Part shown: positions 12,501 through 21,916 of the stretch, piece by piece | How the letters are laid out: the number at the start of each line of letters is the position of its first letter | Numbering within the stretch: position 1 is the stretch's first letter | Notes under the pieces: generated by a model | Database searches by the model: none | What the model was told of the DNA's origin: nothing | What the model saw: the letters and a program-made list of their open reading frames with translations, nothing else | Made by a program: the position numbers and the translations under genes | NCBI GenBank assembly: GCA_022925895.1 | Contig: JAKSYS010000558.1 | Span: 1 to 42,115 of the forward strand | Direction: 5' to 3' | DNA length: 42,115 nucleotides | DNA from: Fragilaria crotonensis | Lineage: Eukaryota; Bacillariophyta; Fragilariophyceae; Fragilariales; Fragilariaceae

Positions 12501-12928
12501 AACCGAGCGAAACGAATGGAAGCGTAAGTGTTGTTGTTTCTACATCAAGTTTGAAATACCTTTACACTGAACTCACAGTTGTCCTCTCTTTCTTGCACTG
12601 TAGCGATCGAAAGAAGCAACTGGGACAAGAAAATCTTCCGGAAGACGAACCCTCGGTCGGGAATGAATTTTCCGAATCTGGTTCCGAGATGACATCTGTC
12701 ATTTCCGGTTCTTCTGTATGGACGGACACGTCCGGCGCCAATGACCGTTCCTCGCGAAGGGCGCTCATTCTGCAAATGGCCAAGGCGCGCATGAAACAGA
12801 GCAAGTCGCACGTTGAAGACAAGACGAATGTGCCGATCGTAGAGGAGAGCTTTGATGAAAATCCTAGATTCGAGAAGACAGAAGCCGCTAACAGTGAGGA
12901 TGTGGAAGAGGAATTGGAGCTCGATTGA
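9597..12928 (+). CDS. Large, mostly disordered, probably N-myristoylated protein of unknown function
   Basis: Four exons fit: 9597-10380, 10501-10960, 11045-12523 and 12604-12928, with introns of 120, 84 and 80 bp (GTAAGT, GTACGT, GTAAGT) and matching phases, giving 1015 aa. The N-terminus MGNAPSSS fits the myristoylation rule (Gly2, Ser6), so membrane attachment is likely. Residues ~10-160 are acidic and Ser-rich. Residues ~165-430 look folded: CYFTKAGIGKTTQHYEGLTL, a Cys/Trp-rich stretch, GGYYFLLAAAVGMIRP, and WIKVLPPHFLAAKHRALMRA across exon 3. Then comes a long Pro/Tyr/His-rich low-complexity region with many YHxP, PDY and HYH units. The C-terminus has two basic helices, AQDLLRRNRAKRMEADRKKQ and RRALILQMAKARMKQSK, with an SGSEMTSVISGSS spacer. 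I recognise no family. Possible roles as a membrane-tethered scaffold are guesswork. Confidence 0.85.
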
Positions 12929-13151
12929 GATTGCGTATCAATTATTGTATCAAAAACACCTTACGTTAGAGTCGTACATTATTTGTTATCGAGCTTGTTT
13001 TCCCCCTGTGTTTGTCGTCTCAGATTAGATCATAAGAAACCGTCTTCTAGTCTCCAATTACTTGTATACATTGCACTATAACATTTCCCTACAGTTAACC
13101 CGACTCCCCAGGACATGAACCAGTGCACCTCTTGGAAAACAAACCACTCTT
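12929..13151. other. Convergent intergenic spacer
   Basis: 223 bp separate the stops of two convergent genes, the myristoylated protein gene and NF-YC. Both 3' UTRs and polyadenylation sites must fit here, so the transcripts may overlap. Confidence 0.6.
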
Positions 13152-14893
13152 TCATTGAATGACATCCACCAAAAAATCGAAAACATCCGTCCTCTGGATG
13201 GCTTCCTTAATATCTTCCTTCTGCAACGTCCGGCGCTTATGATGTTGCGAAAAGGACCAGCTTCGCAAGGTCAATTCCAGAATGAACAATTCGCACGCCT
13301 TGGCAAACAATACTGGCGCTTCGGCCGAAATCATGCGCACATCCTCATCGGATTTCATGATGCGCTTGATGCGAGCGAGAGGCAAATCGTTGTGGGTCTT
13401 GAAATCTTGTTCCGTGCTGGCGGGAGGGAGCTGTTGGACCAAATGGAACTGTTCGGTCCAGAATTGGGACAGCGTGGCGTGGAGTTTTGCGAGGAATTGG
13501 GGTGATGTTGCAGATGGGGCTGGGTTGTCACCATTGTCCGTGTCCATGGAAGTAACTGAAGTGGTTACCAGAGCAGACGAGGGAGTGGTTGTTGTGGCTG
13601 CGGTCACAAGCGATGTTGACGTTGATGCTGCAGTTGTTGATGTGACTGATGTGGGTTTGGCCTTGGCGGAAGCACTGACGGGTGTGACGGCATTTTGTTT
13701 GCGAAAGGTGGCTTGCAAATCCTCCATTTGCTGCTTGTGAGTGGCACCTAGCTTCTCCGAAGTGGGACCACCGGCGGCAGCCGTCGTGGCAGCAGCGGCC
13801 TTTTCGCGCTGATGCTTCTTGACCATATCGTGCTGCTGTTGCTGCTGTGCCGTGGTCATTTTGCTCGTGTCGCCCTTGTAAATTCCGGCCTGAATCTGTG
13901 CTTGGGTGTGAGCATGTACCAAAGCTTGTGCCTGGAGTTGAATCTGGGTCTGAACTTGCTGCGGTGTTCCAGTTGTCTTGCGTGCGTGAACAATTGCTTG
14001 TGCTTGAATCTGAGAAAGGGCTTGAATTTGTGCTGCATTCATGGGCACCTAGTGTATGTGAATCGGGAAGGAACAAAAGGGACAACATTGTGTGAGCGTC
14101 GCACGAGACAGAAACGAATTCAAGTTCAAAGGTGATTGTGACGTACCAATCCATCACCTCGTGACTTGGCAGCCGCAACGACGGCCTGCGCTTGAGCAGC
14201 AGCCTGAACCATGGCTTGCGCTTGTTGTTGAATTTGTTCTGGAGTAATGTTGGCTTGGTGACCTCGACTCGCGGCGGCCTGAAGTTGTGCCTGGAGCTGC
14301 TGTTGGAGTTGTTGTTGAATCTGTTGCTGGAGAAGATGTTTCTTTGCCGGGGGAGGATTCGCTGCCGCTGCATCTCCCGAAGCCGGACGTTTCTTGTCTG
14401 CAGATGCGTCTTGATCTGTCGGTACTGCCGTGGTAGTGGCTGGTGTTGGTGTTGGAGTAGTTGCATTCGTAGTTGTTAATGTAGTGGCTTCCGAAGTCGC
14501 TGTGGTGGTGGGAGCAGTTACTGCTGGTGGAACTACTGTTTCTGCTTCTGGTGCTGCGGCTTCGCCTGCTTCCGCAGGTGCCTTGTCATCAGCATTGGCA
14601 ACTGGAGCCGTTACAGCAGCAGCGTCGACAGGAGTATCTTCTGCAGCAACTTGAGGAACTTCAGCTTTGGCAACTGCAACAGCTTCGGACTCTTCTTCGA
14701 CTTGATCTTCTACAGTTGTTGTCGCAGTGTCACCACTGACCTTGTCATCGGAAGTTAGAGAGGCAGTAGGTTCTGTCGGTTCTGACGTGGTCACTGTTGT
14801 GTTTGGCGGTTTCGTTTCATTGGCGTCTGTTTCTGCACCAGCTTCGGCAATAGTGACAGTGTCCGTCTGCATTGGATCATCAGTGTCACCCAT
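13152..14893 (-). CDS. NFYC: NF-Y transcription factor subunit C (HAP5), histone-fold protein
   Basis: Subunit of the nuclear CCAAT-binding trimer NF-YA/B/C. Two exons on the minus strand: 14893-14147 and 14048-13152. The 98-bp intron has a GTACGT donor and TAG acceptor in phase 0, giving 547 aa. The start is the ATG at 14893 (MGDTDDPMQTD). Residues 1-~185 are acidic and Thr/Ala/Pro-rich. They are followed by long Gln/Ala-rich stretches on both sides of the intron, which could be activation domains. The histone fold is at residues ~470-547: DLPLARIKRIMKSDEDVRMI, SAEAPVLFAKACELFILELT, KRRTLQKEDIKEAI and RTDVFDFLVDVIQ; just before it, FWTEQFHLVQQ resembles the usual FWxxQ lead-in. The identification is firm. 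It is longer than usual, and the fold lies at the extreme C-terminus. Confidence 0.96.
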
Positions 14894-15796
14894 GTTGTAT
14901 GTTAATGTTCTTCTCCGAGTGCTGGAGTGTGCTAACAATGGAGTAGTAGCCGTAGAGCCGTAGTGGTGCTCCTGATCCTATGATATATATGTATACTCAA
15001 AAGTACCGGTACGTTGCAGTACTACTCAAACAATTCTCAAGTAGGGAGTTGACTGACACAGCGGATTCTGGAGTGTTGCTTCGATGCGTCCTTCTGTGTA
15101 GAGATGGTTTTGATGTTTTCTCTGTTTGGCGCGGTTGTAATCTGTAATCTCTGATCTGTTCTTCGGCTCGTGACTGTGACGGCCTTGGTCTGTTGGCGGT
15201 TGGCGGGAGATGGCAGAAGGTTTGTTGACAAGTGTAATCAAGTCCTTGACTGGAGAAAAACAATACTCAAAACTCTGGTTCTCCGTAAAATCAATACTAA
15301 ACCTCCAGTGTAAAAAAGTGTGAGTGGTTGCGGTTTGTTGCGAGATCAGTTTGAGGGTGGGGCGCTGCAAAGTGCCAAATGGAACGACGCCACGAAGTTC
15401 CGAATTCGCAGATTCAATTTGTTGGGAATCGTAGATGATGACTCAAGATTCGAATTTAGTCCAATGACATCTGTCAAGATTCCAGTACACAAGTGTATCG
15501 TCGTCGGAGTACTACTGGTACTACGACCGGTAGTACTCGGAGCACTGAGAGCTACTACTACTAGTACTCGGAGTACAAATTTAGTCCTCGTATCTACTAG
15601 CTCCATCACTACTAGCTAGGACTCCGAGTACTACCGTAGGTTAAATGTCAAAAAATTCGATACACGGGATGATAACCCTGATAGGAATACTTTTGTCAAT
15701 TTCTAACCCTGACAAGGAGTAGTCTGAATCTATACTATACACCGGAGCATCTCAAGGATACCCCTTGCAACCTATCGGTACTGTACAAATAACATT
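14894..15796. other. Spacer between NF-YC and the LRR gene, with a GTAC fold-back
   Basis: Holds the NF-YC upstream region and the 3' flank of the LRR gene. No gene is supported. The right half, 15485-15640, is GTAC-dense and carries an inverted repeat listed separately. Confidence 0.5.
15528..15636. repeat. GTAC-rich inverted repeat with 15-bp perfect arms
   Basis: CGGTAGTACTCGGAG at 15528-15542 is the exact reverse complement of CTCCGAGTACTACCG at 15622-15636. The 79-bp interval contains further GTAC palindromes such as CTAGTACTCGGAGTAC, so the block could form alternative hairpins. Confidence 0.85.
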
Positions 15797-17596
15797 TCAA
15801 TTACCAATACCAACATTTGGTGGAAGGTATAGCTCGTCCAGTTGAGTCACCAGATAAGATGGAATGGTTCCCACCAAATCATTGTTGGCCGACAGGTCCA
15901 ACACCTTCAAGTGACTTAGATCCGCCAGCATCGTTTCGGGTATTGACCCACTAAAGTCATTGTCATTCAATTCCAAAACTTGTAAATTGGATGATGACGA
16001 TGCCACGACACTTGCAGTGTCTTGTGTCACGACGGCCCCCACGGTAAGTGTGTCGGGAAGCGAGCCAGTCAATTGGTTGTTACTTGCCACCAACGTCACG
16101 AGAAATGGACTGGTAAATGACGGAAGACGTCCACGGAACAAATTCTGGTCCACGTACAATTGCTCCAGACGTTCAAGTCCGGCACAACCTTGCAAACTCC
16201 CAACCATGACATTCTCTCCAACATTCAAGATTTCCAGCAGGGACAGTTGCTCGCCAAGGTTGTTTGGAAATGAACCATTCAGGAGATTCTTCCGAACAGA
16301 CAGAATCTTTAGATTACGTGATAAATTCCCCGGAATGGATCCAGTCAATTGATTGTCGTCGAGAATCAATTCTTCCAAATTGGGTGTACTCGGCACAGTG
16401 CCGGTGAAAAAATTGTGTTGTCCACGAAGTACACGAAGGGAGGTCAACAACGGAAGAGTCCCACGCAACTCATTTTCCTGCAAATTCAACACCTCTAAAT
16501 GAGACAGCTGCTGCCACGTGTCGGGTACATGCTGCGAAAGATTGTTGTTTGCAAACGACGCGGTCGTTAGAAAAGGAGGCAAGATTTCCGGCAGGCTGCC
16601 ACGTAAGGAGTTTTGCGACAGATCCAACGCCACAAGAGAATCCAAATATTGCAGCTCCATTGGCAAAGTTCCGTTCAAGTTGTTATTGTTCAGTATCACA
16701 TGAGTCACAGTCGAAAGACGCATGGACGTTGTTATTGTTGTTGATTGATTTGTATTGCATGCAATGCCGTGCCAAGTGCAAGGGTTCTCCAGAGAACGAT
16801 TTAGCCACCTGTCCGCTGATGACCACTGATGACCTCGAGTGGAATAATACAGAACTGCTAATGAGTAGAGTTCAACGAGATTTCGAAGAGCTTGTATTGT
16901 CTTCCAGTCCTTGTTGAAATGTGCTCTGTTCAATTGATGCTTCGAGAGAGTGGATCCGACCAAATAAATGACAGCCAAGTGTTGAGGCGACTGAGTGTCT
17001 CTAAAATCGTGAACGTCCAAAATATCGTAGTGTATCAGCAAGGAACTGACCAATTCGTGCGCAAACGTCTGTTGAACCGTATGCTTGTGCGGTGGTGATG
17101 TTGGACGACGAGTTAGTGTCCGGATGGGTGACGGAGCTGGTATTTCCATGTTGCTGGTCTTGCTTGAGACACCAATTGCGCATCCGATGGTGATCATGAT
17201 GACCAACACAATAATAATGACTGCGAGGAGAACGTAGGATCGCCTCGAAAGTGTAATGTTTCCGGTCCAGCATGATAGACAGCGGAGGAAACAAGATCCG
17301 TGTCTCGGCTGGTATATCTCGGGGTCAGTGTCTTTCATTTCTTCTTGGGTCACATTCTGGAACCCAGACGAAAACTTGGCATCGTCACCAGCTGCATGTA
17401 TCAACATATCGCCGTCGCCATGTTGAAGGACCGTTGATGACGAAAATCTCCGTGTTTCGTCGTCCACATCGTCCTCATCCCTGAAAATGGTGCTTTCTGT
17501 CGATAGGGACGTTTGTCCTTCCCACACATTCACAATTGAATGACGATACTTTTGCCCACCTGAATGATCTGAGCTTGATTCAAACGTGTATGTCAT
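15797..17596 (-). CDS. Single-pass membrane leucine-rich repeat protein
   Basis: Intronless, 599 aa. Residues 1-~120 are hydrophilic and acidic, with a Cys patch (CFLRCLSCW) just before one membrane segment at ~121-143 (YVLLAVIIIVLVIMITIGCA). A Pro/Ser-rich linker follows. Then comes an LRR N-cap-like region in which YSLAVLYYSTRGHQW leads to CTWHGIAC, the pattern that precedes LRRs in plant and diatom receptor-like proteins. About a dozen LRRs of plant-like type run from ~300 to the end (VTHVILNNNNLNGTLPMEL, LVALDLSQNSLRGSLPEI, LEELILDDNQLTGSIPGNL, LQVLELNDNDFSGSIPETM). There is no kinase domain. The likely topology has a cytosolic N-terminus and the LRRs outside or in the lumen. Diatoms carry many such genes; the ligand and role are unknown. 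No frame disruption is seen. Confidence 0.9.
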   Translation of the reverse strand: MTYTFESSSDHSGGQKYRHSIVNVWEGQTSLSTESTIFRDEDDVDDETRRFSSSTVLQHGDGDMLIHAAGDDAKFSSGFQNVTQEEMKDTDPEIYQPRHGSCFLRCLSCWTGNITLSRRSYVLLAVIIIVLVIMITIGCAIGVSSKTSNMEIPAPSPIRTLTRRPTSPPHKHTVQQTFAHELVSSLLIHYDILDVHDFRDTQSPQHLAVIYLVGSTLSKHQLNRAHFNKDWKTIQALRNLVELYSLAVLYYSTRGHQWSSADRWLNRSLENPCTWHGIACNTNQSTTITTSMRLSTVTHVILNNNNLNGTLPMELQYLDSLVALDLSQNSLRGSLPEILPPFLTTASFANNNLSQHVPDTWQQLSHLEVLNLQENELRGTLPLLTSLRVLRGQHNFFTGTVPSTPNLEELILDDNQLTGSIPGNLSRNLKILSVRKNLLNGSFPNNLGEQLSLLEILNVGENVMVGSLQGCAGLERLEQLYVDQNLFRGRLPSFTSPFLVTLVASNNQLTGSLPDTLTVGAVVTQDTASVVASSSSNLQVLELNDNDFSGSIPETMLADLSHLKVLDLSANNDLVGTIPSYLVTQLDELYLPPNVGIGN

Positions 17597-20054
17597 GATG
17601 ACATGGATGATTACAGAACTCTTGGTAGGTGTTCTTGCGGAGGTTCTTCACACCAAGGATCGACAATAATTTTTCATTGGAACTCGACGTCGCGACACCA
17701 CGTGATCTGTCTGTCAGTATTGTTGATGGATGGAAATTCTCTTGCACGACTTCCCACACAGTTCACTTTTCCCCGACAAAAAATCAGCAAGGTAGACTGT
17801 ATGGGTGCGTCGCAAAAAATAGAATCCGAGTACCGTAAATACCGGGAGTTAAGCACCGGGAATTGTGCATTAAAATAATGAAATGGAGCTTATCTGGCGA
17901 GATTTCGATTTTTTTTGGTCGGACTGCGAACTAAAAAAATGAAGATTCAAACTGAACTTCCTGTATTTGAAGTTATACAACCATTTAAACCTCTCAATAA
18001 GCTTTATGTGAATGACCGGACGTTTCGGTCAAATGCCAGGTTATTCTCGATGCAAAAAGGAAAGAGCGATTTTTTCGAGACAGAGGGTGTACGTAAGATT
18101 CCGTCTAGATTCCGTCCTTGGAGCTTATGTCCCGGTGGAGTTTAACTGCCGGCGTTGAATACGTTGGCCTGCTTAAAGAGAGAACAGCAAGTACGTACTC
18201 GTACTTGTACCGTTAACGATTACTGGAGTACAGTACACGCAGGCGCTTATCAATGTCCTGTGCTTGTCTCGTGGTCTTTCTGTCAAGTCATTTGCCCGCC
18301 CTTGTGACCTGCAAACTCGTCCCACATAAATTCCAATGAGTACAGCACTAGTCTTTGCCCACAACCTACCAACTGCATCCAACTAGAACCTTCCGTCTTT
18401 GTTGTTTCAGACACATTCTAGGGATGGGCAAAACCCACTTTACGAGTCCGAACGCCTTCTGCGGAAGCACAACCCGCAACGTTTAACTAGCTCAGAAAAC
18501 CATTTCTTTGGCGCTCAAGTTGAGGGGTTTTTTGCCTTTCTGTTAAAGCCACAGAACTGTACCACCAGTAGCATAAATATAGTACTCTCAAAATTCTAAC
18601 AGACTGGCGTACTCCTTCCTAATTCTTCCTTGTTCGCTATTGTCGACGAATGTAAGGAAGCAAATAGGTCATCCCAAAAGAATGTATAGGACTACAACTA
18701 GTAGTAAAGAAAATGTGAACTAGCTAGTTATCGGGCTCTCACCTCATCTGAGGCGTTAGGCCAAGAATGTGTACCCAGAACCCAGACACAGCAGCGTAGT
18801 ACTATAGGACTGTATTTTGCAGGTTGAGTCCTCCATGCCATGAGTACCTCAGAAGCAGCACATAAAATAGATATGGGAATAAGCACAGTTGCAGGACTAC
18901 AGTTCTTGATACTGCTGCCCTTCTTGTTCACAAGCAAGCAGCAGCAACAATATCCTCAATATCAATTCTTTACTCCTGCTCAATGCCGTTGTCCAGCACC
19001 ATATGTGTAACAAGAGGAGAAGGTTTAATCATCGTTGATGCAATGCGCAGCAAGAACTCGCAATTCCCATTTCGAAACAAGTTGAAATAGTCCTAATGAC
19101 AAATTTGAGCAGCCTTGGAAATCACCTATTCACATTTAGAACATACTAGTAGAAGCATATTTTGACAAAAAGTCCTACTTATTTGCAGAATATAGCAGAG
19201 GTCTTTTGCAGTGGCTGGCTGGTCACCAAGAATTGACCAATTGGGCCACAGAATACAGACAAACAAATCTATGGGCCAATCACGACCAACAAATTTAACA
19301 AATCTTTGAGCAAAACTATGCTACTAAATGAAGCCATTCATGGGAACACTAAGACTATATGTATTGCATTCCTTTTCATTCATGATTGTGGTGTACAGCA
19401 GGAATTCTTGCTTTTCTCCAGCACTTGCTGTTTGTTGTCGAAACTGACTTTGACTATCTAAGAAATCATTGTGAGGTATCACTGTCAACTTTTTTCCTCA
19501 TCAATCCTCCCACATTGGGATAATGCATGGCAAGATGTTGGAATGATGCATAATTTTGATCCTTCTGTCTATAGAAGAATGCAGTCAAGAACAAGCATGT
19601 CTTGTTGACACCATGATGCTTGGATCAGCACAGATCAACTGGCTGGATAATAATATATTTTAAAAAATCCCAGATCTATTTTACGTGCTGCCGCTGTGCT
19701 CATGATTAGGAGAACTTGACCCACACGGTACAATACTACCCTCCAGTGGATAACATCATACTGCAGGTTCATGAATCAATAGGTTTTTGACTTTTCTGCA
19801 GGACTTGAACCCACAGCCTCACTCAAAAGGATACCTCTGCTTGAGATTTTAGCCAATACAATACACCAATCCCCGGATACTGGTAGAATAGGAGGAACAA
19901 ACTCATCAACTCTGCATTATAATCACACATTTCAACACACCAGAGAAGGTTATTCAAAATTATAATTATTATCATTGTTGTAGCAATATCTACAATCTCA
20001 TCAACTCCTGCACTATAATCACATATTTCAACACACATTCAACACACCAGAGAA
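17597..20054. other. Long gene-free spacer
   Basis: Contains the LRR gene upstream region, then AT-rich sequence with only short open frames. Structures listed separately are a possible inverted-repeat element (about 17840-18155), a tRNA-like B-box motif near 19800, and a ~90-bp tandem repeat at 19908-20054 that hosts a retroelement insertion. I see no gene. Confidence 0.5.
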
Positions 20055-20595
20055 AAACAAAACGTAAACTAATTATGGGGTTAACACCTCGTCCTCTAAA
20101 CCGTGAGGTTCAGAATGCGTACCCCACCCCGGCAGGTCGCCCCGCGAGTGTTAAAAACTTGTTTCATATACATTTTCAAGTAGCCGTTACCTCGCCGTTT
20201 TTGAGAAATAATTTGTGATCACAGATTGACTACCACCATCCAATCTGTTTTCCTCAATAGATCTCCGAACCCGTCTCAGTCACCGTCGGCGAGTTGATGC
20301 AGGACCATTAACTAGACGTTCCAGTGGTCGTTCGCAATAGTGTCTATCGCCGGGTCTCACTAAGTGTGGTTGCTTATGCAGCGACCGAATCTCCGCAATT
20401 TCCAAAGACCATATTTGTAGTTGCTCGTTAGCGCCTTTAGTGTGTAGAATACCATTACGAGCAATCCACATTCTGGTGGCATGATCGTATAGTGCATTCA
20501 TACAGGAGGATCGCATGCGTTTCATTCCCGTGGCAGTTTCAACACACCAGAGAAGGTCATGCAAAACTATAATTTTTAATCATTGTAGCAAGATT
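19908..20595. repeat. Diverged ~90-bp tandem repeat, second copy split by an insertion
   Basis: Copy A begins at about 19908 (TCATCAACTCTGCATTATAA) and continues through TTCAACACACCAGAGAAGG and a TTATAATTATT run to about 19990. Copy B begins at about 20000 (TCATCAACTCCTGCACTATA), reaches TTCAACACACCAGAGAA at 20038-20054, and resumes at 20538 with the same 17 bases followed by GGTCATGCAAAACTATAATT. The 483 bp between are foreign to the repeat. Confidence 0.75.
20055..20537 (-). mobile_element. 5'-truncated non-LTR retroelement copy with 17-bp target-site duplication
   Basis: 483 bp flanked by exact 17-bp direct repeats TTCAACACACCAGAGAA (20038-20054 and 20538-20554). On the minus strand it begins inside coding sequence (MKRMRSSCMNALYDHATRMW, then IARNGILHT, DRHYCERPLERLVNGPASTR). 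After RR a TGA at 20282-20280 stands where Trp is expected. The frame then continues with LRRVRRSIEENRLDGG and QSVITNYFSKTAR to a TAA at 20189-20187. A ~130-bp 3' UTR follows. This is the tail of the same family as the remnant at 4775-6240. Truncation at the 5' end plus a variable-length duplication is the signature of target-primed reverse transcription. Confidence 0.8.
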
Positions 20596-21916
20596 GATGT
20601 AGTATCACCTTCGGCGTCGTCATGGCAAAAACTAAATAATTGGTAAGTCGTCGTAGCAATAAAAGTTTCAATGTATGGCAAAGTGTTTCATAGGGTCTGT
20701 GTGGTTCTGACACAATGCAGATTGCTATTGTACATTCCAGTCTGATTGAACTGTTGTTCCATGCAGAATTGGCAAGATTGACTATTCTGTGGTGAATTGG
20801 ATTGATTTACTACTAACGCTGCAGGAAATCATATGATTGAAGGTCTCAATGAGAATGTATTATTGACAAGCGATTACATTGGTGTGAGCAAATCAATTAT
20901 AAACTCCTCCAGTAGTGTCTATTGTCTATCCTCCCTTATTTGCCGATTTCAAACACGACTCCCCATCTTGGACACCGTCCAAAGCCGTAGCTAGTATCCC
21001 TCAAACAATCAAACGTTTGAGATTTAGTACTACTGTACCGAGCTTAACGTTAATACTCGCTTCGATGCTACAGTGCGTATTGCTGCAGAAACGTCAATCA
21101 TTTCGGAATCTGGAATTCATATAACAAGGGTCATCGTCGGCCTACCAACGGGGAGTCAATGACCTGAGCATACGCACAGTACATTACATAAAACACATCG
21201 TCGTTAAATCGGTACTAAAGGATATTCCACGACCACCTACTACTACACCCATTCTCCTGCATACTTTGGTTCTCTATCTTCCGTTCGGAATTCTATATTT
21301 TCACGACAAAAATGACCAGATGCCTCATCAAAAACCGGTTGTGCACAATAAACTAGAGGAGGCACTCTACGGTAGTACAAGTACCAGGTACTGTACCTCG
21401 AGTACCTGGTACTTGTACTCTTATCGCATGGTAAGAACCGGTTCACGGATCTCCAACGAAATGCCGATCTGACATCTGACCACTACGACTACCGTAGTAG
21501 TCATATGCCTAGAGAGTCCATAGATGACCTCAATTGTCTAAGGTCTCAGCCACCATGTGACGCCACAGAATGTCGCGAAAGGCTCGGCTTGTGGCATAAG
21601 ACCTCCTATGCGATGACTAGGACCGACGAATGTGACCACAGGACAAACGAAGACTTGCATATTTCACACCCAACGCCATGAACCGATCGCCGTATCACCT
21701 GACCGGCCCTGCCCTGACGCTGCCCCCTCAGAGAATAGCACGCTCAAGACAACGAAAAGTCGAAGAAAGCCACAGATCCGAACTCCAGTGTTAGTAGGAG
21801 ATGAGCCGCACCATGACGTTCCATACTCAAATCCAATATTTCAGCCACAGCTTGATCTGCTCGTCGATATGGAGCATCTCGATCCATGATGGCGCAGCAC
21901 TGCTATCCTTCTGACA
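20555..21916. other. Gene-free spacer upstream of the FkbM-like gene
   Basis: Short unconserved open frames only. It includes a perfect GTAC hairpin at 21374-21419 (listed separately) and must contain the promoter of the gene starting at 21917. Confidence 0.5.
21374..21419. repeat. Perfect 19-bp-arm hairpin made of GTAC units
   Basis: Left arm AGTACAAGTACCAGGTACT (21374-21392), 8-base loop GTACCTCG, and an exactly complementary right arm at 21401-21419. No mismatch. It would form a strong cruciform or RNA hairpin. Confidence 0.95.

Noticed and set aside
20082-20154. tRNA or structured RNA bounded by TTAACAC/GTGTTAA
   Set aside because: The segment is the 3' UTR of the truncated retroelement; the 7-bp inverted repeat does not extend, and no tRNA fold forms.
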